From assembly GCA_030998225.1 (NCBI GenBank), contig JAPYXD010000711.1, positions 248,001 to 312,000 on the forward strand: a stretch of DNA of 64,000 bases, read 5' to 3'. The first letter of the stretch is position 1. The number at the start of each line of letters is the position of its first letter. A program made the translations under genes and the position numbers. This document shows, one piece after another, positions 21,657 through 33,029 of this stretch. The notes under the pieces were generated by a model that ran no database searches, had not been told where the DNA came from, and saw only the letters and a program-made list of their open reading frames with translations. The stretch is from Diplolepis rosae (taxonomy: Eukaryota; Arthropoda; Insecta; Hymenoptera; Diplolepididae).

Positions 21657-21675
21657 TGGTGCATCGGCCCGGGAA
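21657..21675 (+). promoter_or_regulatory. Primer binding site, complementary to tRNA-Gly 3' end
   Basis: Reads tggtgcatcggcccgggaa. Copy 2 has TGGTGCATCGGCCGGGAA (58,130-58,147), which is the exact complement of the 3' end of arthropod tRNA-Gly(GCC) with CCA. Copy 1 carries one extra C. The site begins 14 bases after the LTR, further than the usual 0-5. Confidence 0.85.
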
Positions 21676-22734
21676 ACACAAGTCAATTGAAAATTAACAC
21701 ATTGATTATTTCTAGTGAATAAATAAATGATTATGAAATATTATTTCAACTTGTAAATTGAAATTTCAATAAAATAGATTTGTTAGATCACAAAGGGATT
21801 TGACCTTGAGGCTAACCTTAATGATTTAATAAACAAATCATTTCTTTGAAATTTTATAATTTATATAAAATGTATAAAATAAAATAAGTTTGAAAAATCA
21901 CGCAGGGATCTGACCTTGAGGCTAACCTAAGTGATTAAGTAACTTATCTTATTTAAAAAATTATTCTAATTTGTTAACTAAGTTTTGATTTAAGTTAAAA
22001 CAAACAAAAAAAAAAAGCACACGAGAGTATAAGTCCCTTTTGGGTACGTTGAACGGTCACCATTGATTACGATCATTGCGTAGGGCAAAGTTCGAAGTGC
22101 TTGTGATTGTATTGTTTATAACTTTAATTTTAACTCTGTTAAGGAACAGAATATTTTTATTTGCAAAGATTGTCCAAGGATCTGAGCTTGAGCCTAACTT
22201 GTCCAGTCTAGAGAAAAATAAATTGTGCATAACTCGAATCTTATCTGATCCTTGTTATAAACAATTTTATTTATTTAAAAAACAATTTATAATTCAATAA
22301 ATTAATAAAATAGATCATTATAATTTATAAGACACACGTGGTTGGTACAATATATATATATATATATATATTGTTATAATTTTAAGAAATGTATTATTTA
22401 ACATTATAATTTTACGAAAATTGAGCGATTATTTATTTATTTGAATATTTTTTAGAATTATATTTTTATTTTATTATCTTATTTCCTAATGAAAGAGTAA
22501 AAATATTAATTATTGTTATAAACAAATAAAAATAATTAAATTATATTTTGAAATTATTATTATAATTTTGTTTTGAATTTTTATAAATTAAAATTATATT
22601 TTTACTAATTTCACTTTATTTACAAACAAAATTTTACATGTAGTTTTTTTAAATTGTTATAAGCAATCGATAATTAACAATAAATAATCTAAGATAACGC
22701 TCAACAAAAAAGACTGTAAATTTATAATGACTCA
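21676..22734 (+). other. Structured leader with repeated TGACCTTGAGGCTAAC hairpins
   Basis: Two hairpins at 21,786-21,825 and 21,896-21,936 have ATCAC/GTGAT-type stems, extended by AT-rich complementary flanks, and a loop containing TGACCTTGAGGCTAACCT (21,801 and 21,911). A third, diverged hairpin at 22,165-22,215 has tgagcttgagcctaactt. A block at 22,015-22,105 (agagtataagtcc, gttgaacggtcaccatt, gtagggcaaagttc) is conserved in copy 2. The rest is AT-rich, including an AT microsatellite at 22,352-22,369. No open reading frame of note, so it is most likely untranslated RNA with signals. Confidence 0.75.
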
Positions 22735-24605
22735 ATGTCAAATTCAAATACCCCTGTAGAATCCGCCCAAAAAGTTATTACGCGTAATAAAGCAAAACAA
22801 GACAATCAACTCGCAAAAATTGTCGATGAGAATCAAATAGATTCCTTGAAACTAAAAAGATCAGGTAAAATCAAAGAAAATTTAGTCGATTATAATAAAT
22901 ACAAGGATATTTCAAACACTTTTTCTGCTGAACAAGAATTAGATAACACTCTTCAGCTAGACGATTCACGTTTCGACAAGACTCTAATTAATGATAAAAC
23001 CATATCAAGTGAAAATTATAGTAAAACTAGCAGATTTCATTCAAGTTTCTGTCCAGATTTGAGCATTGTGACAGGATCTAGTAATCAAGATCAAACTTTA
23101 ACGAACGAGTTATCTTATTTTGACGGATCTAATTTGCTAAGCTCAACGGTAATAACAATAGAAAAAAGAACTTTGAAAGAAAAATTGAAAACCTCATTGG
23201 CACGCGACTCTCTAATTAGTAACAACGATAGCGACGACGACAAAAGCGATACAGAAGTCATAAATCAGGATAATCCCGTAATAGTAAGCAACGAAGAGAT
23301 GGCCGTAGCCATACCTAACAGCCAGCAGGTATCCTTACGCGACGCTCTAGAGGTGGTCCCTTTGTTCGACGGAAGTTATCTCCCATTGTCCCATTTTATT
23401 GAGGGTTGCATGGAAGCAAAGGCAATGCTGCCGACACCTGCTGCCCAAGAAAATCTTGCACGTCTATTGAGAGGTAAATTGTCTGGTGAGGCACGAAAAT
23501 GTATTTTTGGGTCAACGTATGCAACAATAGAGGAATTAATAGAAAAATTGAAAAGAGTATATGCCCCTGCGAAAAGCGTATATCAATTGCAGGGAGAATT
23601 AGGTAATACATTTATGTGGGAAAGAGAAAATGTCCTTTCCTATGCTGCTAGAATTAAAGAAATTGCTGATAGAATAGAAGATGCTCACAGACTTAATAAT
23701 GACGGTCAGGTAGATAATGCTTTTAAACAAAATTTAGAAAGAGATGTAATTCAATGTTTTATACGCGGTTTGCGTCCTGAGTTAGAAATTCGTGTAGAAG
23801 AAAAGGACACATTTAAGGAAGTAATTAATGATACAATAGACATAGAGCGAAGATTGGCTGCAAGTTCTGCACTGCGAAGAAATAAAAATACTGATTATTT
23901 AAAAACCGAAGAATCAACTAATGATAATAAAAATAATAAAACCGCCCGATTCAACGTAGCACTTGAAAATAAAACTATTTGTTTATTTTGTAAAAAACCA
24001 GGTCACACAACTGAAACATGTTTTCATTTAAGTAAAGCTCAAGATGCAGTTCTTAACAATAAACAAAAAAAATTTTTGCATCCTAACCAACAAGGATATA
24101 GCAATTTCGATTGTCAAAGAAGTAATAATAATAATAATTTTGCAAAAAACAATTACAATAATTTTCCAAATAACAATTTTTTAAGAAATAAAAATTATAA
24201 TTTTAATAATAACAACAATCATTTTTTACAAAATAGAAATAATAATTATAAAAACAATAATAATAATTTTTTACAACAAAGATATAACAATAATAATAAT
24301 TTTCCTAGAAATTTTTACAATAATAACAATAATGTTAATAATACTAATAGACAATTGAATCCAGGACAGTATAAAAACTTTAACTTTAACAGTTTCAAAA
24401 TCGAAATAAACCATATGAAAATAGATTTTTACAAAATAATAACACTCAACAAAATTCAAATTATACTGAAATAATTAGCAATTACTGTAAACAACCCGGT
24501 TATTTAGTACGAGACTGCAAGATACGACCAAATAACCAATCACAAACAGCTAATCAGGAAAACTCCAAAGCTCTCCCCAGCACGGGTGCACTGAGGAAAG
24601 CATAA
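22735..24605 (+). pseudogene. gag: gag of Gypsy copy 1, frameshifted near its end
   Basis: The structural protein that packages element RNA. The ATG at 22,735 opens 579 codons. Residues ~1-195 are polar and probably disordered. Residues ~200-390 form the capsid-like region (VPLFDGSYLPLSHFI, AKAMLPTPAAQENL, YQLQGELGN). A CCHC knuckle CLFCKKPGHTTETC is at 416-429. Residues ~455-545 are mostly Asn with Phe, Tyr and Arg. A frameshift near 24,390 ends the frame at 24,474, but a second knuckle-like YCKQPGYLVRDC continues in another frame (24,483 on; the His is Tyr) to a stop at 24,603-24,605. In copy 2 both knuckles lie in one frame, so the family Gag has about 632 residues. Confidence 0.9.
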
Positions 24606-24611
24606 ATCGAG

Positions 24612-27600
24612 AACCACTGGCATCCACTTCTAACGATCATACAACAACAACAATAAATATTTCAAAGTCCACTTCAATTTCATCAATTATAATATCAACG
24701 GAAGGTTTAAAAAAATCCAACACACATGATGATTGATACTGGTGCTGCTCGAAATTTAATTAAACAAAAGGTTCTCAACCCTGAAGTACCCATAAATAGC
24801 CAAAACGTATTGAAACTTACAGGAATTAATGATTTACCACTTTACACGTTAGGACAGGTAAAAATAAACATTTTTGGTTATCCAACGATATTTAACATTA
24901 TTCCCAATGAAGTCCCAGTAGAAGAAGATGGAGTATTAGGATCAGAATTTTTTCAAGATAATAGTGTGAATATAAACTATACTTCAAAATGCTTAGAAAT
25001 TGAGAACCACTGTTACCCTTTTAAATCTACCAATACATTTACTATTCCAGCTCGAACAGTTACAACATTTTATGTTGATATAAAAAATACAGAAAAGAGT
25101 GAAGGGTATGTACCTCGATTACATATCCAAGATGGCGTCTACGTAGGTGACGCAGTTGTAAAAAATCACAGAGGAAAAGCTTATTTAAAATTTGGAAACA
25201 CAAATGAAATCCCAATTACATTATCCGTCCCATTAGTTAATTTAGAAGACTTTGAAGAACAAGAATGTTATAAACAAATTGAAAATTTAATTAATTTCAA
25301 ACAAACAAATGACGAAGATTTATCAAGTAAAATATTAAATAACTTTTTAAAAACTGACAATTCTCTAATTAACTCATGCAAATTTTATAATGTAACAGAC
25401 GAAGACAGAGTAGAATGTATTAAAAAACTTCTTCGATTAGACCACTTAAATCAAGATGAATATGAACATGTAGAAAAATTAATTAAAAATAATGCAGACA
25501 GATTTCAAATTCCAGGAGAACCACTTGAAGCTACTAATGTATTACAACATTCAATTCCTACTGTAGATGACGCTCCAATTTTTTCAAAACAATATAGATT
25601 TCCCCCAGTTCACAAGGAAGAAATTACAAGACAAGTCGATGAATTATTAAAAAATAAAATAATCAAGCCCTCACAATCACCATATAACACTCCAGTGTGG
25701 ATAGTTCCTAAAAAACCTGATTCCCAAGGAAAAATAAAATGGAGAATGGTTCTTGATTTTCGTAAATTAAATGAAAAAACAAGTGGCGATTCGTATCCTT
25801 TACCTAATATAAACGATATACTTGATTCTCCAGGATCAGCAAAATATTTTTCAGTGTTCGATTTAGCTACCGATTTTCACCATATAAAAATGAACCCAAA
25901 AGACTCACATAAAACCGCATTTTCTACACCTCACGGTCATTACGAATTCGATAGAATGCCTTTCGGTTTGAAAACAGCACCCGCCACATTTCAAAGATTA
26001 ATGGATTTAACATTAACTGGATTAATCGGAACGGAACTTGTTGTATATCTTGATGACATAGTTATATATGCAAATACTCTAGAAGAGCACGAAATTAAAT
26101 TTAACAATTTAGCAGAAAGACTTAGAAAAGCAAATCTTCATTTACAACCAGACAAATGCGAATTTTTACGACCTGAAGTAGGATATTTAGGTCATATAAT
26201 TGATAAAAATGGAGAACTTCCAGATCCAAAAAAGATAATATCTGTAAAAAACTTTCCAGTCCCAAAAAGACAGAAAAATGGTAATCAATTTTTAGGCTTA
26301 GCAGGATATTATAGACGATTTATTGATGGATTTTCAAAAATTGCAAGTCCTTTAAATCAACTTCTGAAAAAAGATATACCTTTTAATTGGACTGAAAAAC
26401 AACAAGCAGCTTTCGATATTTTAAAAGCAAAGTTATGTGAAGAACCACTTTTACAACGACCTGATTTTTCTCATCCCTTTATACTCACAACAGATGCCTC
26501 AGGATTTGCAATAGGAGGTATTTTATCACAAGGTAAAATAGGTAAAGATAAACCAATAGCATATGCTTCACGTAGTCTAAGTGATGCTGAGAAAAAATAT
26601 GATACATATGAAAAAGAAGCTCTTGCTATAATATTTTGTGTAACTCATTTTCGTCCTTATTTGTATGGAAGAAAATTTACTTTAGTGACTGATCACAAAC
26701 CTCTAGTTCGGTTTCAAAATTCTAAAGATCCTTGTTCACGAGTTTCACGTTGGAGATTAAAACTCGCAGAATATGATTTTGATGTAATTTACAAAGCAGG
26801 AAAAATGAATGTAAATGCAGATGCTCTCTCAAGAAACCCTATTGATGATAGCCAGGAAAAATCAAAATATTTACAAGTTGATGACAATGATACTTTCATG
26901 ACTTCTCAAGAAAAAACGTTTTTCAAGAAAACTTTTACAAGAAATAAACAAGAAAACTCTAAAAATGAGGTAAGACCTTTAAAACGAAAAAACTTGAATC
27001 CAGGAATGGTACCAGACGACATAGATCATTTTAGCGAAATTCCAGAAGCCCAAATATTAAATATTAACACAAAAATTCCAGAATTTTTACAAGAATTCCT
27101 TAGTGAAGAATCATTTAGTGAGTATGGTAAGAATATTTTAAAATACACAAATTTATTCAAAAATATGGCTTCAATACTTATTTTTATGACAATATTTTTA
27201 TCAAGTCCAATGTTTCCCAAAAAATACGAAAATTTATCATGGAAAACTATTACTACAAGAGCTCAAAAGAGAATAGAGCAAGAAAAAGCAAAAAATGTGG
27301 ATCAAAATGAAACTCAAGAAAAATTAGACAAAAATTTTTGTTCTAAACCTCTTGTGAAAAAATCACGAGGTAGGCCTAGAAAAAATCTACTTACCAATTT
27401 AAAAAATATTCCCTCTCGAACAAAAAGAAAGAGAGGTAGACCAAGAAAACAAATATTTGAAAACAAATTACCAGAAATAAATATGCAAAAGGGAAGCCGA
27501 ACAAAAGTAGAATCAGATTCCGACTCTGATCCTGATTATTTAGATTATTTGAAACAAACTCAAGCAAAAAACATAAAGAAGAAGAAGAATGCCAAGGAGC

Positions 27601-28292
27601 CAAAAAATATTAATGAATTTGAAAGTGATGACAGTGAAAATTATTTCTCAACCTCAGAAGATGAAATCAACGACATTGAAACCACACACGAAGAAAATGA
27701 TGAAGAAAATTATGAAGAAAATTTGGAAGATAACTTTGAAGAAGATTTTGACGAAAATTTCAAAAAGAATTTTGAACAGAATTTTGAAGAGCAGTTTGAT
27801 GATAACCAAGAAGAAAAATTGGAGAAAGAATTTGAAGAGCCTTATTTTGAAGAAAATTTGAGATTAAACCAAAGATCTCAAATAAATTGTGAAAAATTCG
27901 ATAAAGATCATGATAATTATAATCGTCCACCCCCAGAACCTCCTCCTATAAACTCTCAAACAGAAAAAATTATAACAAGGAAAAATTTAGTTGAATGTCG
28001 CGATCAATTAACTATGCGAAAAGATAATTATGTATACTTTGTTACAACAAATGGAACCGCTCGCAACAACGGATCAAAAACTTTAGAAAAACGTGAAACA
28101 TTACCAAAATTTAAAAATTTACAAAAGGGAATAGCAAAAGAGATTAAAAAAGGAAACTACTACCATTTTGCACTTCCAATTGAAGAAGAAACTAAGGACA
28201 ATTTATCAGAAACTTTAAATAATATGAAATTATCAATTCACTCATTACACGAATTATCTCAAAAATTTAAATTACGATCAATTAGTATTTAA
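24612..28292 (+). pseudogene. pol: pol of Gypsy copy 1: protease, RT, RNase H and insert
   Basis: The main open frame starts at 24,726 (1,188 codons); the preceding ~110 bases read in the -1 frame and are separated by a one-base indel. Numbering from 24,726: protease DTGAA from residue 4; RT with TPVWIVPKK, DLATDFHHIKM (Gly to Asp beside the catalytic region), MPFGLKTAPATFQ and YLDD at 441-444; RNase H with TTDASGF (Asp 590) and TDHKPL. Then a long insert follows: hydrophobic 814-830 (MASILIFMTIFLSSPMF), TTRAQKR, AT-hooks RGRPRK at 881-886 and 903-908, and a Glu/Asp/Asn-rich tract ~955-1050. The frame stops at 28,290; integrase continues in the same frame. Confidence 0.93.
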
Positions 28293-29462
28293 AAAACTTT
28301 CAGAATTAATCATATACCTTGGGAAGAAGTGAAATCAATTTTCAATTCAATTTTTTCAAATTCAACTACAAAAATTATAGTTTACAATGGAATAACGCAA
28401 TATCCAACAAAGGAACAACGAACTCATTTAATTGAAGAAGCTCATTCTTCGGCATTAGGAGGCCATAAAGGCGTTACAAAAACTTATAGCCGAATTCGCC
28501 AAAATTTTTTTTGGGAAAATATGAAAGTAGACATTCAAAAATATATTCAATGCTGTTTACAATGTCAACTGAAAAAATTAATCAGAGTCAAAACAAAAAA
28601 TCCTATGGTAATCACAGACACACCCACTACTGCTTTTGAAAAAATATCAATGGACATTGTTGGTCCACTACCTGAAACAAAATCTGGTAACTTATATATT
28701 CTAACGATACAAGACAATTTTACCAAATATTCTTTAGCAATACCTCTTCCTAATCAACAAGCTAGTACAATAGCAGATGCTTTTGTGAAAAAATTTATTT
28801 GCATATTTGGATCACCAAAAGGACTACTTACTGACCAAGGCAGAGATTTTTTAAGTAATTTATTAAAAACATTGGCAAAACGTTTTAGAATTAAACAATT
28901 TTGTACCACAGCTTTTCACCCTCAATCAAACGGATCATTAGAACGTTCACATCATGTTTTGGGAGAATATCTCAAACAATTTGTTGCAAAAAATTCAGAA
29001 TGGGATGATTGGCTTGAACTAGCAATGTTCTCGTATAATACTAGTGTACATGAAGGCACAAAATGCACACCCTATGAATTGGTTTTTGGTAAATTAGCTC
29101 GTGAACCTTCCAGTGAACCTTTATCACGACCAGAAAAATTACAAACGTATGATGATTATTTAATTAATTTCGTAACACAACTACACGAAATGCGAACACA
29201 AGCAAGAGAGAATCTTATTTCAGCAAAAGAAAAATCGAAAATATATTATGATAAAAAAATAAATCCTTTAGAAGTAAAAATTGGAGACAACGTATTTTTA
29301 TTAAAAGGAGGAAAAATTAAAAAGCTTGATAATCAATATACAGGACCTCACGAAGTTTTAGATGTACTAGGAAAAGGAAATGTAAAAATCAACGTAAAAG
29401 GAAAACCGACAGTAGTTCACATGAATCGAATAAAAAGATCGCGCATGAATATACAAAATTGA
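28293..29462 (+). pseudogene. Integrase part of pol, Gypsy copy 1
   Basis: In the same frame as the upstream pol, separated by one TAA at 28,290-28,292; readable from INHIPWEEVKSIF. The integrase inserts element cDNA into the genome. The zinc-binding HHCC region is HLIEEAHSSALGGHKG ... CCLQC. The catalytic triad is complete: Asp in SMDIVGPL (28,653), Asp in LTDQGRDF (28,833) and Glu in SNGSLERSHH (28,941), spacing DD35E. The C-terminal GPY/F-like module (NQYTGPHEVLDVLG) precedes the stop at 29,462. The single nonsense codon is the only lesion seen in this part. Confidence 0.92.
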
Positions 29463-30932
29463 TTAACTGAATTTGAATCCAAACCTAAAATAATATAAAC
29501 TTTGCATAAAACCAAAGTGTTTAGAATAACTGAACCAGGAAATGTTTTAAATAAAAGATCTTTTGAAATTTTATTCTAATCTTATTTTTTCTATTTCAGA
29601 GATTCGAGAAGCTCACTGTACCTTCAAATACCAATCAAAAAATTTCAATATATTTCGTGTCTTTTTTTTCAGAGTAAATTAAACTTCTCAAACTAGCAAG
29701 TATCTATCAAATTAATCAAAAATTTTATTTTTGTTCACCAACCATTCAAAAACCAAACTAATAACCTTTTTAGAAAGACAAATGCTAGTTTTCATTCGAG
29801 TCAACATTATATTTTATTACTTAAAGAAAAATATAGAAATATTTGTATTTTACTTCTTTTTTGGATGAAAAAAAAGACTTTTTTTGACAAGAATAAATAA
29901 GCACTTCTTAATCGGTGCCATCATAAATATCATTTCAATTTTGTTTTTTCTTCCATCAAGAGAACTTTTCTTGATTCCCATCCTATTGGAAGAACAGTTT
30001 CTACAAATATCGAGTCTGTAAATGTATACTATGCGATGGCGTTACAAAATTGTTAATGTAAAAATTGCTTTACCAATAGAAATTAATGTGCAACAATAAC
30101 AAATTGAATAATTACTATTCTTCATATGTTTCATGCACAAATAACTCTATTAATTTTACAAGAAAGAGTAGAAAAACAATTAAAAGTACAAGAATTGTAG
30201 GAAAATCTATTACCCTGTGGTTATGTAAAATTGTTTTTCTTATGATTATTTTATTCATTTAATAATACACCAATGAAATTGAAGTTCATGAAATTAATTT
30301 TTAGAAACATGTAAAAGTAATAATAAACAATAGCTATGCCATGTTTTGAAGAAATCAATTTTAGACTTAACCAACTTTTTTCTCTTCAATGTACCAAGTT
30401 ACAACGTCTATTAATTAATATATGTTATCAACGATCTAAATATTATTTTTAATCTGTATTATTAATTTTATATATGTCATTTTCTCTTTTTACTAATGTA
30501 TACATCAACTATCGTAATACTTGTAAATTGCTCTTTACTATTTTATATCTAATCGATGAAATTTTACAATTTTTAATCTTCTTTTCATCAACAATCATCA
30601 TGTTGTAAGTTTAAATAGTTATTATCAATCAAAGAGAAAATTGTTAAATTACCTAACCACCACTATAACATATGTAATCAATGATTGTAATATTTCCAGA
30701 CTTGTATCCTCCGTTATTACTATGCATTTATGTAAAACTTGTTATAAATTTTTAATTCGCAACAATAATTGAAAATGTCAATTCCTATAATTATGTATAA
30801 AAAAAATTTTTATGTTATAAATTGGCAAATTAAATTGAAAATAATGACTTGATTGAGTAAGCATCTTGGATTAAAAATGTATTCTTCTACCGAAGTTTCG
30901 ATCGCGGATCGTTAACTCCCCGCGCTCGAACT
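29463..30932. other. AT-rich non-coding 3' region of Gypsy copy 1
   Basis: About 1.47 kb between integrase and the polypurine tract. There is no open reading frame long enough for an envelope protein, so the element is not retrovirus-like in this respect. Confidence 0.7.
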
Positions 30933-30943
30933 GAGGGTGGAGG
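30933..30943 (+). promoter_or_regulatory. Polypurine tract
   Basis: gagggtggagg directly before the 3' LTR, the expected primer for plus-strand synthesis. Confidence 0.8.
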
Positions 30944-31792
30944 TGTCACGTCCCGCGACGTATTTGAATGTATATAATACACACAGGCTGGATTGAGTTA
31001 AGAAATCTATGAGAAAATCGATAAAGGGGAATAGGGAGTAGGGGAAGTAGGGAGCAGTATAGGGCCCCTTCTCCTCTAAGAAGATATGACTACGTCACGA
31101 TTTTCGCTGACCGTCAATTTGTATGAAAAAATATAAAAGAGGCCCACACCAAGAGCAAGCAGTCAGTAAATTCTTCGTCTAGTTCGACACTTAAATTTTC
31201 CTTCGGATTTATAACCGGTCTCGCGACAATAGTCCAGTGCGGCATTTCAATTTAACTTCGGAAATCTCTGAGTTTGAGATTAATAAAATTCGACCGGGAC
31301 AATTTAAAATCAAAGTTCGGGAGTCGTAAAAGTCATCGTGGACTTGTATAGATCTTTGTAAAGATCTTCGAACAGTGTCATAAATTTGGATCACCGCCCT
31401 TTACGGAATATAGCTGTGCGGCCTATAACTCCGTCTCTCTCACACACACTTGGACTACACCTGTGGGGATCCAGTATTTTCTACTCACCGCCGTGTGGAT
31501 TAACCCTCAACATAAAGGTACCGACCTCTCTCTCTCTCTATCTCTATCTTTATTCTTTGTCTCTTTCTCACCCACGTATCAACCAGCCTGTGCCTACTTT
31601 ATATAAGAATTGTCTTAACGAATGTATATTCGGAAATTTTAACCAGTAAAATAAAATCAATTTGTATTATTTTCATAATCATTGTGTCTTTCATTGACTT
31701 ATCCTCATCCCTAAGCGAGGATCATTCGATCCTAACTTAAAACGAGGAATCTTCGATCAAAGTAAGTATATTTGCGTACTTGTGACGTAACA
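30944..31792 (+). repeat. 3' LTR of Gypsy copy 1
   Basis: 849 bp, same ends and length as the 5' LTR, five substitutions and no indels between them by eye. It supplies the AATAAA signal at 31,650-31,655. Confidence 0.95.
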
Positions 31793-31998
31793 CTTATATC
31801 AATTTCTTTTCTAAAATACATTTTAATTTTTTCTTCTTGCGTAACCCACATAAATATCATAAAATTTATTTAAATAATTTTTTTGCCTTAATTATTATTA
31901 TTTATGCATTTTTATGAACGTATAAAACAAAAATTTGTTTATATTTATTTACTTGTGCTAGCAAGACGTTTTTATCGTTTGCTGAAAAATTTTCCAAA
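31793..31998. other. Right flank of the Gypsy insertion, inside the 39-bp repeat element
   Basis: CTTA at 31,793-31,796 is the right target duplication. The rest is AT-rich and resumes the element interrupted at 20,793. Confidence 0.6.
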
Positions 31999-32037
31999 TG
32001 TGGGATACGACATATTAGAACGTGGGTATCGATATAT
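31999..32037 (-). repeat. 39-bp inverted repeat, right copy
   Basis: Exact reverse complement of 19,201-19,239, starting tgtgggatacgacatattag. An open stretch over it (31,904-32,116) is probably accidental. Confidence 0.8.
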
Positions 32038-33029
32038 AAACGAAGCCAAATTCAAAAATCGCATCTCACAGAACTCTAAAAAATTTTATTTTAGGGGGAT
32101 TAGAAAAAAATTGTGATTCGTATGAAAACTGAAGGCTGTAGATATTTTCAACAGTTAAGTTCTGTTCCGGACCATTTTGTGACGCTTGGAATCGATTTAT
32201 TCGAAGATAAAAGTAGTCTAAAATTTGCTAGCTTTGAAAGCAAAAATTAAACACTGATTGCGGCCAGGTCATTACTAAGTTCTTCGTGTAGAAGTAACGA
32301 AATGTTCCTGTAAAGTTTTTACCTTTTTGTTACTAATAAATTGCCCATTTTCGTAATTGTGGTGTATGCTTTATCGCGCTGAACCTGACATTCGCGGCGG
32401 GTCGCGTGAATTCAACTGTTACCGAATTGTGTATCACTTCGGTAACTATTGGGTACCATTTCGGTAACATGACAGTATACTCCAAAATGTTGATAGTGTT
32501 ATTCTTTGTTGAAATTGACCCAATAATCTCACTAATAAAAATCGATAATTTTATTTCCCAGCTGTAGGAAATAAAAAATATACGGTGTAGAATTTTCACT
32601 TCTGGTGAATAATAACATTATTAATTAGAGTAATAGTAAATATTCATATTATAATAATAAATTTGGTTCCAATTTTTTTCCAATCGTTTAAACAAATAAT
32701 TATGGAAAAATTTCGTAAACTATGCCGCTTGTTATTGGATGTATACTTAATTCCCTAATTTTTCAATGAATTTCATTTTTTAAAACAAGTTTTTGTAAAA
32801 TATCTTTTAAAAATTCTAATTTTCCTGCAATTGATGGGGCTATTGGTTGAAATGAAGATCATAAATTGCGGCTCACCAAATTTTTGAATCCTTTGAACAA
32901 TTTATTATCAAACATTTTGAGCTTTTCTCAGAAAGGAGGTAGAAATACCTGTTTTTATTTAATTTCGCAGGATACTTTGCATATTTTTAAATGTATACTT
33001 AACAATAATTGTTCAAACCCATTATTCTC
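32038..33029. other. Stretch without recognised gene
   Basis: At 32,420-32,470 cacttcggtaac and catttcggtaac occur as short direct repeats. Otherwise nothing recognised. Confidence 0.35.

Larger units (their letters stand above)
20794..31792 (+). mobile_element. Ty3/Gypsy LTR retrotransposon copy 1, complete with both LTRs
   Basis: The 10,999-bp element has two 849-bp LTRs beginning TGTCACGTCCCGCGACG and ending TTGTGACGTAACA, a tRNA-Gly primer site, a ~1.06-kb leader, gag, pol and a polypurine tract. Its domain order protease, RT, RNase H, integrase is that of Gypsy. No env-like ORF is present between integrase and the 3' LTR. The LTRs differ at 5 visible positions, so it is a fairly recent insertion, yet gag and pol carry frameshifts and stops. 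It sits at the right edge of palindromic MITE A. A sister copy starts at 57,174. Confidence 0.95.

Noticed and set aside
22352..22369. (AT)n run as a promoter element
   Set aside because: A simple microsatellite in an AT-rich leader; a similar run at 45,349 has no associated gene.
29463..30932. Possible env gene downstream of integrase
   Set aside because: No open frame of useful length on either strand.
31904..32116. 70-codon ORF next to the Gypsy element
   Set aside because: It runs through the 39-bp inverted repeat, whose translation produces the protein-like text by accident.
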